64,000 nucleotides of DNA from Vulcanimicrobium sp035943995. Lineage in GTDB: Bacteria > Vulcanimicrobiota > Vulcanimicrobiia > Vulcanimicrobiales > Vulcanimicrobiaceae. The stretch lies in the NCBI GenBank assembly GCA_035943995.1, contig DASZBS010000121.1:62001-126000 (forward strand), read 5' to 3'. Shown piece by piece: positions 8,566 through 20,341 of the stretch (position 1 is its first letter; every line of letters starts with the position of its first letter). The notes beneath the pieces are model-generated. The model saw only the letters and a list, made by a program, of their open reading frames with translations, had not been told where the DNA came from and did no database searches. The translations under genes and the position numbers were made by a program.

Positions 8566-9356
8566 GCGTGCCGGACGACGTCCTCTTCGTGTTCGCGCAC
8601 CAGGACGACGAGGTCGGCGCGTTCAGCCGCATCGCGTTCGAAGTGCGAGCCGGCCACCGCGTCTGGTGCGCCTTCCTCACGGACGGCGCGAAAAAGGTGC
8701 GCCCCGGCGTGCGCGACGCGGAGTCGCTGCGCGTGCTGCGGCGGCTGGGCGTCGGCGCCGAGCGCGTGGCGTTCCTGTCGGACGCCCAAGGGCGCATCCC
8801 GGACGGCACGCTGGTGCACGCGCTGCACCGCGCGCGCCGGATGGTGCTCGACTGGCTGCGCGCGCGCGCCGTGACGCCGAAGCGCATCTACACGCTGGAC
8901 TGGGAAGGCGGCCATCACGACCACGACGCGACGCACCTCGTGACGCTGTCCGCCGCGCGCGAGCTCGGCGTGGACGACGTGTTCGTGTATCCGTTCTACA
9001 ACGGCTGGCGGCGGCGGCCCGGCTTGGCGCGCGTGTCGTCGTTTATCCCCGGCGCGGTTCCGGTGATCCGCCGCCGCATGTCGCTGCGCGACAGCTGGCG
9101 CGCCGCGTGCTCGGTCGCGTCGTATCCGTCGCAGCGGCTGACGTGGCTCGCGCTGGGCCCGGGCTTCGTGGTCCGAACGCTCGCGACGCGCGCCGAGTTG
9201 TTCCGGCGCGCGGACCCGCAGCGCGTGCTGCTGCCGCCGCACGACGGCGTGCTCCACTACGAGAACATCTTCGGCGTGCGCGGCGAGGACGTGCTGCGCG
9301 ACTCGGCGGCGCTGCGCGCGGAGATCGGCCGCCCGCCGGCCGAACCGCCGCACTAG
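8562..9356 (+). CDS. PIG-L/LmbE family deacetylase
   Basis: 264 aa starting at a GTG that overlaps the previous stop. FVFAHQDDEVGAFSR is the AH(P/Q)DDE zinc motif that defines the PIG-L/LmbE family. DWEGGHHDHDATH supplies the second metal-binding histidine motif. Family members remove N-acetyl groups from GlcNAc-type sugars in GPI anchors, mycothiol, bacillithiol or surface glycans. Coupling to a GT2 gene suggests de-N-acetylation of a lipid-linked sugar in envelope glycan synthesis (inference). No signal peptide is seen, so it probably acts on the cytoplasmic side. Confidence 0.8.
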   Translation: MSVPDDVLFVFAHQDDEVGAFSRIAFEVRAGHRVWCAFLTDGAKKVRPGVRDAESLRVLRRLGVGAERVAFLSDAQGRIPDGTLVHALHRARRMVLDWLRARAVTPKRIYTLDWEGGHHDHDATHLVTLSAARELGVDDVFVYPFYNGWRRRPGLARVSSFIPGAVPVIRRRMSLRDSWRAACSVASYPSQRLTWLALGPGFVVRTLATRAELFRRADPQRVLLPPHDGVLHYENIFGVRGEDVLRDSAALRAEIGRPPAEPPH

Positions 9357-9737
9357 CTAACGGACGACGATCGGGATCGCGCGCGACGTCTCGACGCCGT
9401 CGACGCTGCGCGCGATGATCTGCAGCGTGTAGCCGTGGCGCAGCCACGGCGGCAACCACCACGGCACCGTGTAGGTGAGGGAGAACTTGCCTGGGCCGTC
9501 CTCGTGCATCGCGACCTCGCGGTAGTCGACGCGCGCTTCGACGTAATGGACGTTCTCCGAGGTCTCCACGGCGCCGCGAACCGGGCGCCCCGGGCGGATC
9601 TGCGTGGTCGAGATCGAGACCGACTTGATCGCCGGATACCCGTGCGGCGGCGGCGTCGGGCCGACGTGCGCGTACGCGCCGCCGGGTTCGGGCGCTTGAG
9701 CCAGGACGAGGAGCAAAGCGAAGAGCTGCGCGTGCAT
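9357..9737 (-). CDS. small secreted Ig-like protein of unknown function
   Basis: 126 aa. MHAQLFALLLVLAQAPEPGG is a signal peptide. The mature part is one beta-sandwich-like domain: PAIKSVSISTTQIRPGRPV, then TSENVHYVEARVDYREV, a GPGKF turn, YTLQIIARSVDG and a final PIVV strand. The same pattern closes the membrane protein at 13178-14737 (PRIAEIAVND, TSQDVTRVIART, YQIEIVATTADG). No Shine-Dalgarno is visible. A TACAAT hexamer lies 8 nt before the ATG, so the message may be leaderless. It is convergent with the deacetylase gene; the two stops are adjacent. Confidence 0.65.
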   Translation of the reverse strand: MHAQLFALLLVLAQAPEPGGAYAHVGPTPPPHGYPAIKSVSISTTQIRPGRPVRGAVETSENVHYVEARVDYREVAMHEDGPGKFSLTYTVPWWLPPWLRHGYTLQIIARSVDGVETSRAIPIVVR

Positions 9738-9824
9738 GAGCGTGGATTGTACCCCGAACGGCGGCCGCGCGCCGGAACGTTCCGCGACGAGGGCCGATGC
9801 GGCGAGCGCCGAGAAGGTTCCGAG

Positions 9825-10853
9825 GTGCCGTCTCTTCCGCAGGAGATCGTCGTCCGCCGCGGTGCGGACGCGACGCTCAGCATCGTCGTGCCCCTCTTCA
9901 ACGAGGCGGACAACGTCGGCGAGCTGCTCCGCCGCATCCGCCAGGTGCTCGCCGGCCTGTCCGCCGCACCCGCCGCGTACGAGATCATCCTGGTGGACGA
10001 CGGCAGCCGCGACACCACGCTCGACATGCTGGTCGCGGCGGCGCACGCCGATCCGCACCTGCGCGTGATCTCGCTCTCGCGCAACTTCGGCCACCAGATC
10101 GCGGCGACCGCGGGGCTCGACGCCGCGCGCGGCGACGCCGTCGTGCTGATGGACGGCGACCTGCAAGATCCGCCCGAGCTGATCGACGACTTCTTGGCGA
10201 AGTTTCGCGAGGGCTACGACGTGGTGTTCGCGACGCGCCGCCGCCGCGCCGGCGAGAGCCGCTTCAAGCTGTTCACCGCCGCGCTGTTCTACCGCATCAT
10301 CCGGCGGCTGACGAACGTGTCGATCCCCGTCGACACCGGCGACTTTCGCTTGATGAGCCGGCGCGTCGTCACCGCGCTGCGCGGCTCGCGCGAGCGGCAC
10401 CGCTTCATCCGCGGGCTGGTGTCGTGGGTCGGCTTCAAGCAGACCGGGATCTCGTACGACCGCGCCGAGCGCTTCTCGGGCGAGTCGAAGTACCCGGTGT
10501 CGAAGATGCTCAAGTTCGCGATCGACGGGATCACCGCGTTCAGCGAGATCCCGCTGCGGCTCGCGACGTGGTTCGGGTTCGTCGTCAGCGCCGTCGGGTT
10601 TCTCGTCGCCGTGTACGAGGTGGGCTTGCACTTCTTCACCGGCTACAACTTGCCGGGCTACACGTCGACGATCTTCGCGATCTTGTTCTTGGGCGGCGTG
10701 CAGCTGATCACGATCGGGATCCTGGGCGAGTACGTCGGCCGCGTCTACGACGAGATCAAGGGCCGCCCGCTCTACCTCGTCGCGGAGAACGTCGGCAGCG
10801 GGCTCGACGCGGCGCCCGACTCGCTGCCCAGCACGGCGCCCGTCACGAGATAA
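9825..10853 (+). CDS. polyprenyl-phosphate glycosyltransferase, GtrB/ArnC type
   Basis: 342 aa from a GTG (VPSLPQEIVVRR). It has the classic GT2 order: LSIVVPLFNEADNVGELL, EIILVDDGSRDTT, then VVLMDGDLQDPPELI. Next comes DTGDFRLMSRRVV and finally two transmembrane helices (about residues 240-310), ending GEYVGRVYDEIKGRPLYLV. All are hallmarks of undecaprenyl-phosphate glucosyl/L-Ara4FN transferases. It probably charges undecaprenyl phosphate with a sugar for envelope modification at the inner membrane. The last 80 nt overlap the 3' end of the convergent hldD gene, which is long for two real genes. Confidence 0.85.
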   Translation: MPSLPQEIVVRRGADATLSIVVPLFNEADNVGELLRRIRQVLAGLSAAPAAYEIILVDDGSRDTTLDMLVAAAHADPHLRVISLSRNFGHQIAATAGLDAARGDAVVLMDGDLQDPPELIDDFLAKFREGYDVVFATRRRRAGESRFKLFTAALFYRIIRRLTNVSIPVDTGDFRLMSRRVVTALRGSRERHRFIRGLVSWVGFKQTGISYDRAERFSGESKYPVSKMLKFAIDGITAFSEIPLRLATWFGFVVSAVGFLVAVYEVGLHFFTGYNLPGYTSTIFAILFLGGVQLITIGILGEYVGRVYDEIKGRPLYLVAENVGSGLDAAPDSLPSTAPVTR

Positions 10854-11842
10854 GTGCGGACGTAGTCCGCGACGGCCTCTTCGAGCGGCGTCATCGGCGC
10901 CGTCCAGCCCGCGGCGCGCAGGCGGTCGATCGTCGCGACGGTGCGGTACTGGTACTTGCCGCGCAGCACGCCGGGCATCTCGACGTACTCGATCTTCGCG
11001 GGGATGCGCAGCGCCGCGAACACGGCGCGCGCGAGGTCGTTCCAACTGCGGTCCACGCCCGAGCCGACGTTGTACAAGCCGCCGGCCGTGCGCGTGCGCG
11101 CGAGGAACGCCGTGATCGCCGCGGCGTCCTTGACGTAGAGGAAGTCGCGCGTCTGCTCGCCGTCGGCGATGCCGGGGCGATAGCTCTTGAACAGCTCGAT
11201 CGTGCCGCGGTCGCGGATCTGCTCGTACGCCTTGGCCACGACGCTGCGCATCTCGCCTTTGTGGTCCTCGTTGGGTCCGTACACGTTGAAATACTTGAGC
11301 CCCACCGCGCGCTCGAGCAAACCCTCGCGGCGCAGCCACTGGTCGAACAGGTGCTTGGAGTACCCGTACATGTTGAGCGGGCGCAGCGCGTGCGGATCGA
11401 GGTCCTCGCGCATGTCGTGCTCGAGCGCGCCGTACGTGGCCGCCGACGACGCGTAGACGAAGCGCGCGCCGCGCGCGAACGCCCAGCGCGCGATCTCTTG
11501 CGAGCGCCGCACGTTGTTCGCGATCAAGTACGACGCGTCGCGCTCGGTCGTCGACGAGCACGCACCGAGGTGGAACACCGTCGCGACGTCGCCGAACGCG
11601 TCGGGCTGCGCCGCGATGCGCGCGAAGAACTCTTCGGCATCGAGATAGTCGGCGAAGCGCAGCGGCACGAGATGCCGCCACTTCTCGCTCGTCCCGAGCC
11701 GGTCGACGACGATGAGGTCGTCGATGTTCTCCACGTTCAAATGCCGGACGAGCGCGCTGCCGATGAGCCCGGCAGCTCCCGTGACGACGACCCGTCCAGC
11801 CATGCGCCCATTCACTGCTGCTGTGCTCGCTCCATCATGCAT
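10772..11842 (-). CDS. hldD: ADP-L-glycero-D-manno-heptose 6-epimerase
   Basis: 356 aa from the ATG at 11842; a second ATG at 11803 starts MAGRVVVTGAAGLIGSALV and gives the usual family N-terminus. The Rossmann glycine motif GAAGLIG, the FHLGACSSTTERD segment and YGYSKHLFDQW (Y-x3-K catalytic pair) identify HldD. The enzyme makes the L-heptose donor of LPS inner core, so the organism probably builds a heptose-containing LPS. The deoA stop lies 3 nt upstream, so the two are co-transcribed. The C-terminal tail of about 25 residues lies over the end of the convergent GT gene and looks like a non-conserved extension. Confidence 0.88.
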   Translation of the reverse strand: MHDGASTAAVNGRMAGRVVVTGAAGLIGSALVRHLNVENIDDLIVVDRLGTSEKWRHLVPLRFADYLDAEEFFARIAAQPDAFGDVATVFHLGACSSTTERDASYLIANNVRRSQEIARWAFARGARFVYASSAATYGALEHDMREDLDPHALRPLNMYGYSKHLFDQWLRREGLLERAVGLKYFNVYGPNEDHKGEMRSVVAKAYEQIRDRGTIELFKSYRPGIADGEQTRDFLYVKDAAAITAFLARTRTAGGLYNVGSGVDRSWNDLARAVFAALRIPAKIEYVEMPGVLRGKYQYRTVATIDRLRAAGWTAPMTPLEEAVADYVRTYLVTGAVLGSESGAASSPLPTFSATR

Positions 11843-11845
11843 TTC

Positions 11846-13135
11846 TTAGTTCACCAACGCGGCGAGGTCCGCATCCCTCACCACCTTTTCGACCAGGAGG
11901 CGCGGGGGCGGGGCACTCGGGCCGAGCGTGAACGCGGCGGCGACGCGCTGCGGGTCGGCCGAGGGGCCGGCGCATTCCGCGAGGACGTCGCCCGCGCGCA
12001 CCGGCGTGCCGACCCGCGCCACGATGCGGATCCCCGCGAACGGGCCGTCCGCGATCGTCGCCGCGCGCGCAAGCTCGCCGATCGCCGCCGCGTCGATGCG
12101 GGTCACGACGCCGGCGCGGGCGGCGGTCGAGCTCGCGCGGTGCGGGTGCGCCGCGATCCCCTCGACCGCCGCGCGGCTGCCGCCCTGCGCGTGCACGAGC
12201 TGCACGAAGCGCTCGTACGCCGCACCTGACTGCAGCGCGTCGAGCGCGTTGGGGACGATCGCGTCCTCGGCGATCCCGCCGACGCGCAGCAGTTCGTGCA
12301 CCACGGCGAAGACCGCTTCGGACAAGCGCGGGTCGCGGTCGTCGCCGCGCAGGAAGTCGCGCGCTTCGACCGCTTCGATGCCGCTGCCGACCGCCGCGCC
12401 GAGCGGTTCATCCATGTCGCTCACCAGCGCGCTCGCGCGCTTGCCGAAGGACGCCGCGAGCCGCACCAGCGTGTGCGCGAGCCCGGTCGCGTCGGCAACG
12501 GTCCGCATGAACGCGCCGCTGCCCGCCTTGACGTCGAACACGATCGCGTCGGCGCCGCCGGCGATTTTCTTGGACACGATCGATGCCGCGATCAGCCCGA
12601 CCGACGGCACGGTGCCCGTGCGGTCGCGCAGCGCGTAGAGCTTGCGGTCGGCGGGGACGAGCCGGTCGGACTGCGCGGCGATGGCGCACCCGATCGCGTT
12701 CACCTGCGCGACGAACGCCTCGGGCGAGAGGTCGGTGCGCACGCCGGGGATCGCCTCGAGCTTGTCCAGCGTGCCGCCGGTGTGGCCGAGCGCGCGGCCC
12801 GACAGCTTCGCGACCGGCACCCCGCACGCCGCGACGAGCGGGACGGCGATCAGCGACACCGTGTCGCCGACGCCGCCCGAGGAGTGCTTGTCGACGACGA
12901 TGCGCTCGCCGCCGTACGCCAGGACGTCGCCCGAGCGGACCATCGCGCCGGTCAGCGCGACGATCTCGGCATCCGCCATCCCGCGGATCGCGCACGCCAT
13001 CGCCAGCGCGGCGACGGGCGCGTCGTCGATGTCGGCGGCAACATAGCCGTCGACGATGCGCTGCCACGTGTCGTCGTCGAGTACTTCGCCGTCGCGCTTC
13101 GCGGCTAATGCGCGCCGAAGCCAGCCGTCGTCCAT
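11846..13135 (-). CDS. deoA: pyrimidine-nucleoside/thymidine phosphorylase
   Basis: 429 aa, the normal family length. VDKHSSGGVGDTVSLI is the phosphate-binding loop. SGRALGHTGGTLDKLEAIPG fits the thymidine/pyrimidine phosphorylase signature. FDVKAGSGAFM and the C-terminal domain with RIDAAAIGELA complete the fold. It cleaves thymidine or uridine with phosphate to base plus pentose 1-phosphate, the substrate type of the deoB product at the left edge. It is the first gene of a two-gene unit with hldD, an unusual pairing of salvage with LPS core synthesis. The ATG start gives MDDGWLRRALAAKRDG. Confidence 0.92.
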   Translation of the reverse strand: MDDGWLRRALAAKRDGEVLDDDTWQRIVDGYVAADIDDAPVAALAMACAIRGMADAEIVALTGAMVRSGDVLAYGGERIVVDKHSSGGVGDTVSLIAVPLVAACGVPVAKLSGRALGHTGGTLDKLEAIPGVRTDLSPEAFVAQVNAIGCAIAAQSDRLVPADRKLYALRDRTGTVPSVGLIAASIVSKKIAGGADAIVFDVKAGSGAFMRTVADATGLAHTLVRLAASFGKRASALVSDMDEPLGAAVGSGIEAVEARDFLRGDDRDPRLSEAVFAVVHELLRVGGIAEDAIVPNALDALQSGAAYERFVQLVHAQGGSRAAVEGIAAHPHRASSTAARAGVVTRIDAAAIGELARAATIADGPFAGIRIVARVGTPVRAGDVLAECAGPSADPQRVAAAFTLGPSAPPPRLLVEKVVRDADLAALVN

Positions 13136-13177
13136 GGCGACTGCGGATTCGCGCGGGGGCGTCGCGAAGCCCTGGGC

Positions 13178-14737
13178 GTGCCCGCTCGCTTCGGCGTGTC
13201 GCCCCGTCTCGCCGTCGCGGCGCTCGCGCTCGCGTGCGCGCTCGCGGTGCCGCTGCGCCTGTCGGCGGACGTCTGGGCGTACGCCGCGTACGGCGCGCTG
13301 CTCGGCCACGGCGCCGACCCGTGGGCGCATGCCTATCGCGCCGCCGGCGTCGCGCCGTTCGCCGACCCGCTGCTGAACGCGGCGCTGCGCGCGTGGGACG
13401 GCTCGCTCCCGCGCGACGTCTACGGCCCGCTCTTCACGGGGGCGAGCGCGCTGGTCGTCGCGGCGACGCGGCCGTTCGGGCCCGGCGGCACGGTCCAGGC
13501 GCTGCGGCTCCTGGCCGCGGCCGGTCTGCTGGCGTGCATCGCCCTCGCCGGCCGCGCGCGGCCGCGGCTCGCTTCGCTGCTGGCGTACCACCCCGTCGTG
13601 CTGTGGAGCGCTGCCGAAGGGCACAACGACGTCTTCTGGCTGGCGCTCGTGCTCGCCGCGGACCGGGCCGCGGGCGTCCCCGGGCGCCTGTCCACGCTCG
13701 TGGCGGCGGCCGCCGTGAAGGTCGTCGCGATCGTCCCGCTCGTCGCGGCGCTGCTTCGCGTTCCGCCGCGGCGGCGCCTGATCGCCGCGGCCGCGGCCCT
13801 CGGCGCGGTGGCGGCCGCGTACGCACCGCTGATCTGGTCGGCGATCACGCACGGACTGGATCAGGGCGGTGGCCCGCCTCGTATCTCGCTGCTCCACGCG
13901 CTCGCGCTCGCGGGATGGTGTCACTCGGGCGTGCCGCTCGTGCTCGGAGCCGTGCTCGCGGCCGCCTCGGTGGCGGCCGTCATCCGGGCCGTGCGGGACG
14001 GCGATCTGCTCGCCGGCGCCGCTTTCGCGGGCTGGCTCGCGCTGCCGTCCCCCGAGCCGTGGTACGCGTTGTGGCTGCTGCCGGTGGTCGCGCTGACCGG
14101 CCGGACGCCCGCGTCGGGGGCCTTGCTGGCCGCGTCGTTCACGGGCCTGGCAGGGTACGTGCAAGACACCGTCCCCGGAACCGCGCTCGCGCATCCGGCG
14201 TTGCTCGGAGGCACGATGCTCGCCCTCTACGCCATCCCGCTGCTGGTCGCGCTCGCGCAGCCGGCGCCCCAGCCCCAGCCGAACGCGCCGCCGCCGACCC
14301 CGCCGCCCGTGTCGACGCCGGCCCCGGCACCGACCGCCACCACGACGCCGGTCCCCCCGACGCCGGCGCCGACCGCAACCCCGTCGCCGCAGCCGTCGGC
14401 GACGCCGAACCCGTTCGCGTACGTCGTCGAGCCGCCGGTATCCGCGAGCTCCCCGCGCATCGCGGAGATCGCCGTCAACGACCGCGTCCTGCACAAAGGC
14501 GGGATGCTGCTGGTCCGCATCACCACCAGCCAAGACGTCACCCGCGTGATCGCTCGAACGATGAGCCACGAGATCGGCATCCCGCTGATCTCGCCCGGCG
14601 TGTTCTCGGGCCAGGAGCAGCTCCCGGGCAACATCCCGTTCTTCATGCTCAACCGGACCTACCAGATCGAGATCGTCGCGACGACCGCCGACGGCCGCAG
14701 CGCCAGCTTCACGCTGCCGGTCCGGCTCGAGCGCTGA
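13178..14737 (+). CDS. GT-C-like membrane glycosyltransferase with secreted Ig-like tail
   Basis: 519 aa from a GTG. Residues about 10-365 contain roughly ten hydrophobic helices. Loops such as YAAYGALLGHGADPW, LPRDVYGPLFTG and WSAAEGHNDVFWL recall GT87/ArnT-type polyprenol-dependent mannosyltransferases. Residues about 368-415 are a Pro/Thr linker (TPPPVSTPAPAPTATTTPVP). The C-terminal 100 residues form a beta domain resembling the small secreted protein at 9357-9737. I infer a periplasm-facing glycosyltransferase carrying its own binding module. A strong hairpin spans the stop codon (14732-14758). Confidence 0.6.
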   Translation: MPARFGVSPRLAVAALALACALAVPLRLSADVWAYAAYGALLGHGADPWAHAYRAAGVAPFADPLLNAALRAWDGSLPRDVYGPLFTGASALVVAATRPFGPGGTVQALRLLAAAGLLACIALAGRARPRLASLLAYHPVVLWSAAEGHNDVFWLALVLAADRAAGVPGRLSTLVAAAAVKVVAIVPLVAALLRVPPRRRLIAAAAALGAVAAAYAPLIWSAITHGLDQGGGPPRISLLHALALAGWCHSGVPLVLGAVLAAASVAAVIRAVRDGDLLAGAAFAGWLALPSPEPWYALWLLPVVALTGRTPASGALLAASFTGLAGYVQDTVPGTALAHPALLGGTMLALYAIPLLVALAQPAPQPQPNAPPPTPPPVSTPAPAPTATTTPVPPTPAPTATPSPQPSATPNPFAYVVEPPVSASSPRIAEIAVNDRVLHKGGMLLVRITTSQDVTRVIARTMSHEIGIPLISPGVFSGQEQLPGNIPFFMLNRTYQIEIVATTADGRSASFTLPVRLER

Positions 14738-14758
14738 ACCGCGCTTCGCGGTTCAGCG
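14732..14758. terminator. bidirectional hairpin terminator holding both convergent stop codons
   Basis: A 12-bp perfect inverted repeat (arm CGCTGAACCGCG, 3-nt loop CTT) lies where two convergent genes meet. The TGA of the upstream gene (14735-14737) sits in one arm. The TGA of the reverse-strand gene (TCA at 14753-14755) sits symmetrically in the other. No long T-tract follows on either strand, so it may act as a roadblock or RNA-stabilising hairpin as well as a terminator. Confidence 0.6.
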
Positions 14759-16327
14759 TGACGGCGCGACCAATTTGTCGAGCCGAAGCGTATCCCCGAG
14801 CACGATCGAGATCGTGCCCGCGGCGGGCGCCGGGTTCGGTTCGGCGCCGTCGTACGTCTGATCCGTGATCGCCGCGTCCAACGCCTGATAGGCGGCGTTC
14901 GGCGTGCCGCGCGGCAAGATGTATTCCGCGAGCACCCGGCTGCCCGGCGGTTGCACGAACAAATACCCTGCCTCCGTCTTCGGATAAGAGAACGCGACGT
15001 GCGCCGGCGCCGGCGTGCGCGCGAGCTGCGTGCGGAGATCGTCCAAAGCATCGACGAAGTTTGCGGACTCCCTCGAGATGTGCCAATAGGGCGGGGTCAG
15101 CTTCAAGAAGTCGACCAGATGTATCGCGAGCACGAGCGCCGCCAGCGCGCCCGTCACCCGAACCGCGTCGCGGCTCGGGAACGCCTGCAAGAACGCGACG
15201 ACGGTCGCGTACAGCAAGATCGCAAGGTAGAAACCGGGCACGAGCAGGTAAAATGCCGACGTCGCTTCGGTCCGCGCCGGGATCATGAGCGCGAGCGCGA
15301 ACGAGATCGCCGCCCATACCCACCAGCGGGCGACGGACCGCGACGCGCGCCACACGATGACGGCGCCGGCGGCGAGGACGGCGATCGCGCAGAATACCAG
15401 AAAGGTCGTCCGGTCGTCCGGCGGGATGTAGGGAAATTTGTTCAGCGCTCGCGCGATCGGTTCGCCGTTGAACATGTACACGAGATAGTGGTACACGTTG
15501 AAGAGCACGGACCCGCCGACGTTGTGCGCGGCGTCCGCCGGGCTTGCGGACGCGCGGCTCGCGAACGTCACGACGAGGTGGTACGCGCCGTACAGCGTCG
15601 GCGCCGCCAAGTACGTGAGCGCCTTGCGCGCCGCACGCGCCCATACCGCGGGCGAGGCCGCGCCGTCCGCGTCGACGAAACGCAGCGTGAGCAGGCCGAT
15701 CAGCGAAAATACGAGCGAAAACGCCGCTTCCTTCGAGTTGTACGCGGCGAACACCACGAGGAAGGTCGATAGGTTGGTCACGGCGACCGTTCGCGCGTCC
15801 GCACGCCGGAGGTCGATGCGAGCGACGAGGTAGATGGCGAGCGCGGAAAAGAACACCGCGAGCTTGTCGAGGATCGTGGCTTGCCACGAGAGCGCGTTGA
15901 GCATCGGCTCCGTGAACAGGAAGAACGCGACTGCGGCGACCGGCAGGAACCACGGCGCGGGCAGTAGCCGGCGGAGCGCGAGCGCCAAGAAGCATCCCGC
16001 CGCCGCGAGCAGCGCGATGTGGACCACGTTGTGGCATTCGGGCACGTATCCGCAAACCGACGCGATCGACGCAGCCGTCCAAAAGCCCATCGTACGGCTT
16101 TGCACCAAGTTGAACGGGACCTGGCTCCCCGGAACCGCCCACTGGCGGTACTCGATCAGCAGAAAGAGCCGGCCGAAATACACGAGCGCGAAGATGACGA
16201 AGATGCCGAGGCACACACCGAGCGCGACGTTGAAGTACACCGACTGCGGATCGGGCGGCATCGCACGCCGTTCGTTCGTAGCGGCCGGCTCGGACTCGAG
16301 CGGCCTGGGAGACTGACCGAGCGTCAT
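14753..16327 (-). CDS. polytopic membrane protein of unknown function
   Basis: 524 aa with about 10-11 predicted membrane helices between residues 30 and 400 and a 110-residue soluble C-terminal domain. Between helices there are polar loops such as FTEPMLNALSWQATILDKLA and AAYNSKEAAFS. That layout resembles GT39/PMT-like or O-antigen-related membrane proteins, but no decisive motif is present, so I leave it unnamed. The ATG at 16327 is preceded by TAAGGAGGT, a near-perfect ribosome-binding site, which fixes the start. Its upstream region carries a palindrome and a TTGACA box (16432-16458). It meets the preceding gene at the shared hairpin. Confidence 0.6.
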   Translation of the reverse strand: MTLGQSPRPLESEPAATNERRAMPPDPQSVYFNVALGVCLGIFVIFALVYFGRLFLLIEYRQWAVPGSQVPFNLVQSRTMGFWTAASIASVCGYVPECHNVVHIALLAAAGCFLALALRRLLPAPWFLPVAAVAFFLFTEPMLNALSWQATILDKLAVFFSALAIYLVARIDLRRADARTVAVTNLSTFLVVFAAYNSKEAAFSLVFSLIGLLTLRFVDADGAASPAVWARAARKALTYLAAPTLYGAYHLVVTFASRASASPADAAHNVGGSVLFNVYHYLVYMFNGEPIARALNKFPYIPPDDRTTFLVFCAIAVLAAGAVIVWRASRSVARWWVWAAISFALALMIPARTEATSAFYLLVPGFYLAILLYATVVAFLQAFPSRDAVRVTGALAALVLAIHLVDFLKLTPPYWHISRESANFVDALDDLRTQLARTPAPAHVAFSYPKTEAGYLFVQPPGSRVLAEYILPRGTPNAAYQALDAAITDQTYDGAEPNPAPAAGTISIVLGDTLRLDKLVAPSR

Positions 16328-16431
16328 CCGACCTCCTTAGCGACGGCTCAGGTACGATGCACGGATGGCCAGTACCCCGCGGTTGCCGGTACGACGCAAA
16401 AATTCCGCGGGCAGCAAATTCGTAGCGCCGA

Positions 16432-16458
16432 TTAGCAGTCTTGTCAATATACTGCTAA
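16432..16458. promoter_or_regulatory. operator-like palindrome with embedded -35 box
   Basis: TTAGCAGT, 11 nt, ACTGCTAA is a perfect 8-bp inverted repeat in a locally AT-richer patch between mfd and the divergent membrane gene. On the reverse strand its centre contains a consensus TTGACA (16446-16441). Seventeen bases further on is TACGAA, a weak -10 candidate, pointing toward the gene that starts at 16327. On the forward strand the same patch contains TATACT. A repressor or activator site for the membrane gene is a reasonable reading. Confidence 0.45.
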
Positions 16459-16558
16459 CAGCCTTGAATCGCCGTGGTCGGTCTCGTTCCTCCGACTCCG
16501 GCGACCCGGGCGCGCGCCGGTAGCGCCGGCGCGACGGGCGTGCTATCATCGGCGGCCT

Positions 16559-20098
<3,540 letters not shown>

Positions 20099-20115
20099 AC
20101 GCATTCGCACATTCC

Positions 20116-20145
20116 TTGACGTTTGCTAGCTTCATCGGCTAGCTT
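20116..20145 (+). promoter_or_regulatory. candidate promoter with overlapping GCTAGC dyad
   Basis: TTGACG (20116-20121) and TAGCTT (20140-20145) are separated by 18 nt and lie just before an ATG at 20153. The spacer and -10 carry two copies of the self-complementary hexamer GCTAGC (20125-20130 and 20138-20143), which together can form a hairpin or bind a dimeric regulator. Weak -10 consensus. Confidence 0.35.
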
Positions 20146-20152
20146 GGCCACT

Positions 20153-20341
20153 ATGGGTGGGAAGCGACCAGCGTTACCTGGCGATGAGCGGCTGCCGTGC
20201 TGCGGCCACGCGCGGCGGCTGCACGCGCCGGCGTGCACGTACTGGATCCCCGGTACGCGCGACGAGCCGCCCCGCGCGTGCGGGTGCGACGGGAGCAGCA
20301 GCGCCGGCGCTGCGTCAGATGGCCCGGACGTCGCCCGGTAG
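20153..20341 (+). CDS. possible small Cys-rich protein
   Basis: 62 aa beginning MGGKRPALPGDERLPCCGHA and containing HAPACTYWIPG and RACGCDG. The CC..H, HAPAC and CGC residues could bind a metal. The start codon lies 7 nt after a promoter-like -10, which would make the transcript leaderless. The last 27 nt overlap the 3' end of the convergent HD-GYP gene. An alternative in-frame start at 20123 adds ten residues. No family recognised; it could be a chance frame in GC-rich DNA. Confidence 0.35.
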   Translation: MGGKRPALPGDERLPCCGHARRLHAPACTYWIPGTRDEPPRACGCDGSSSAGAASDGPDVAR

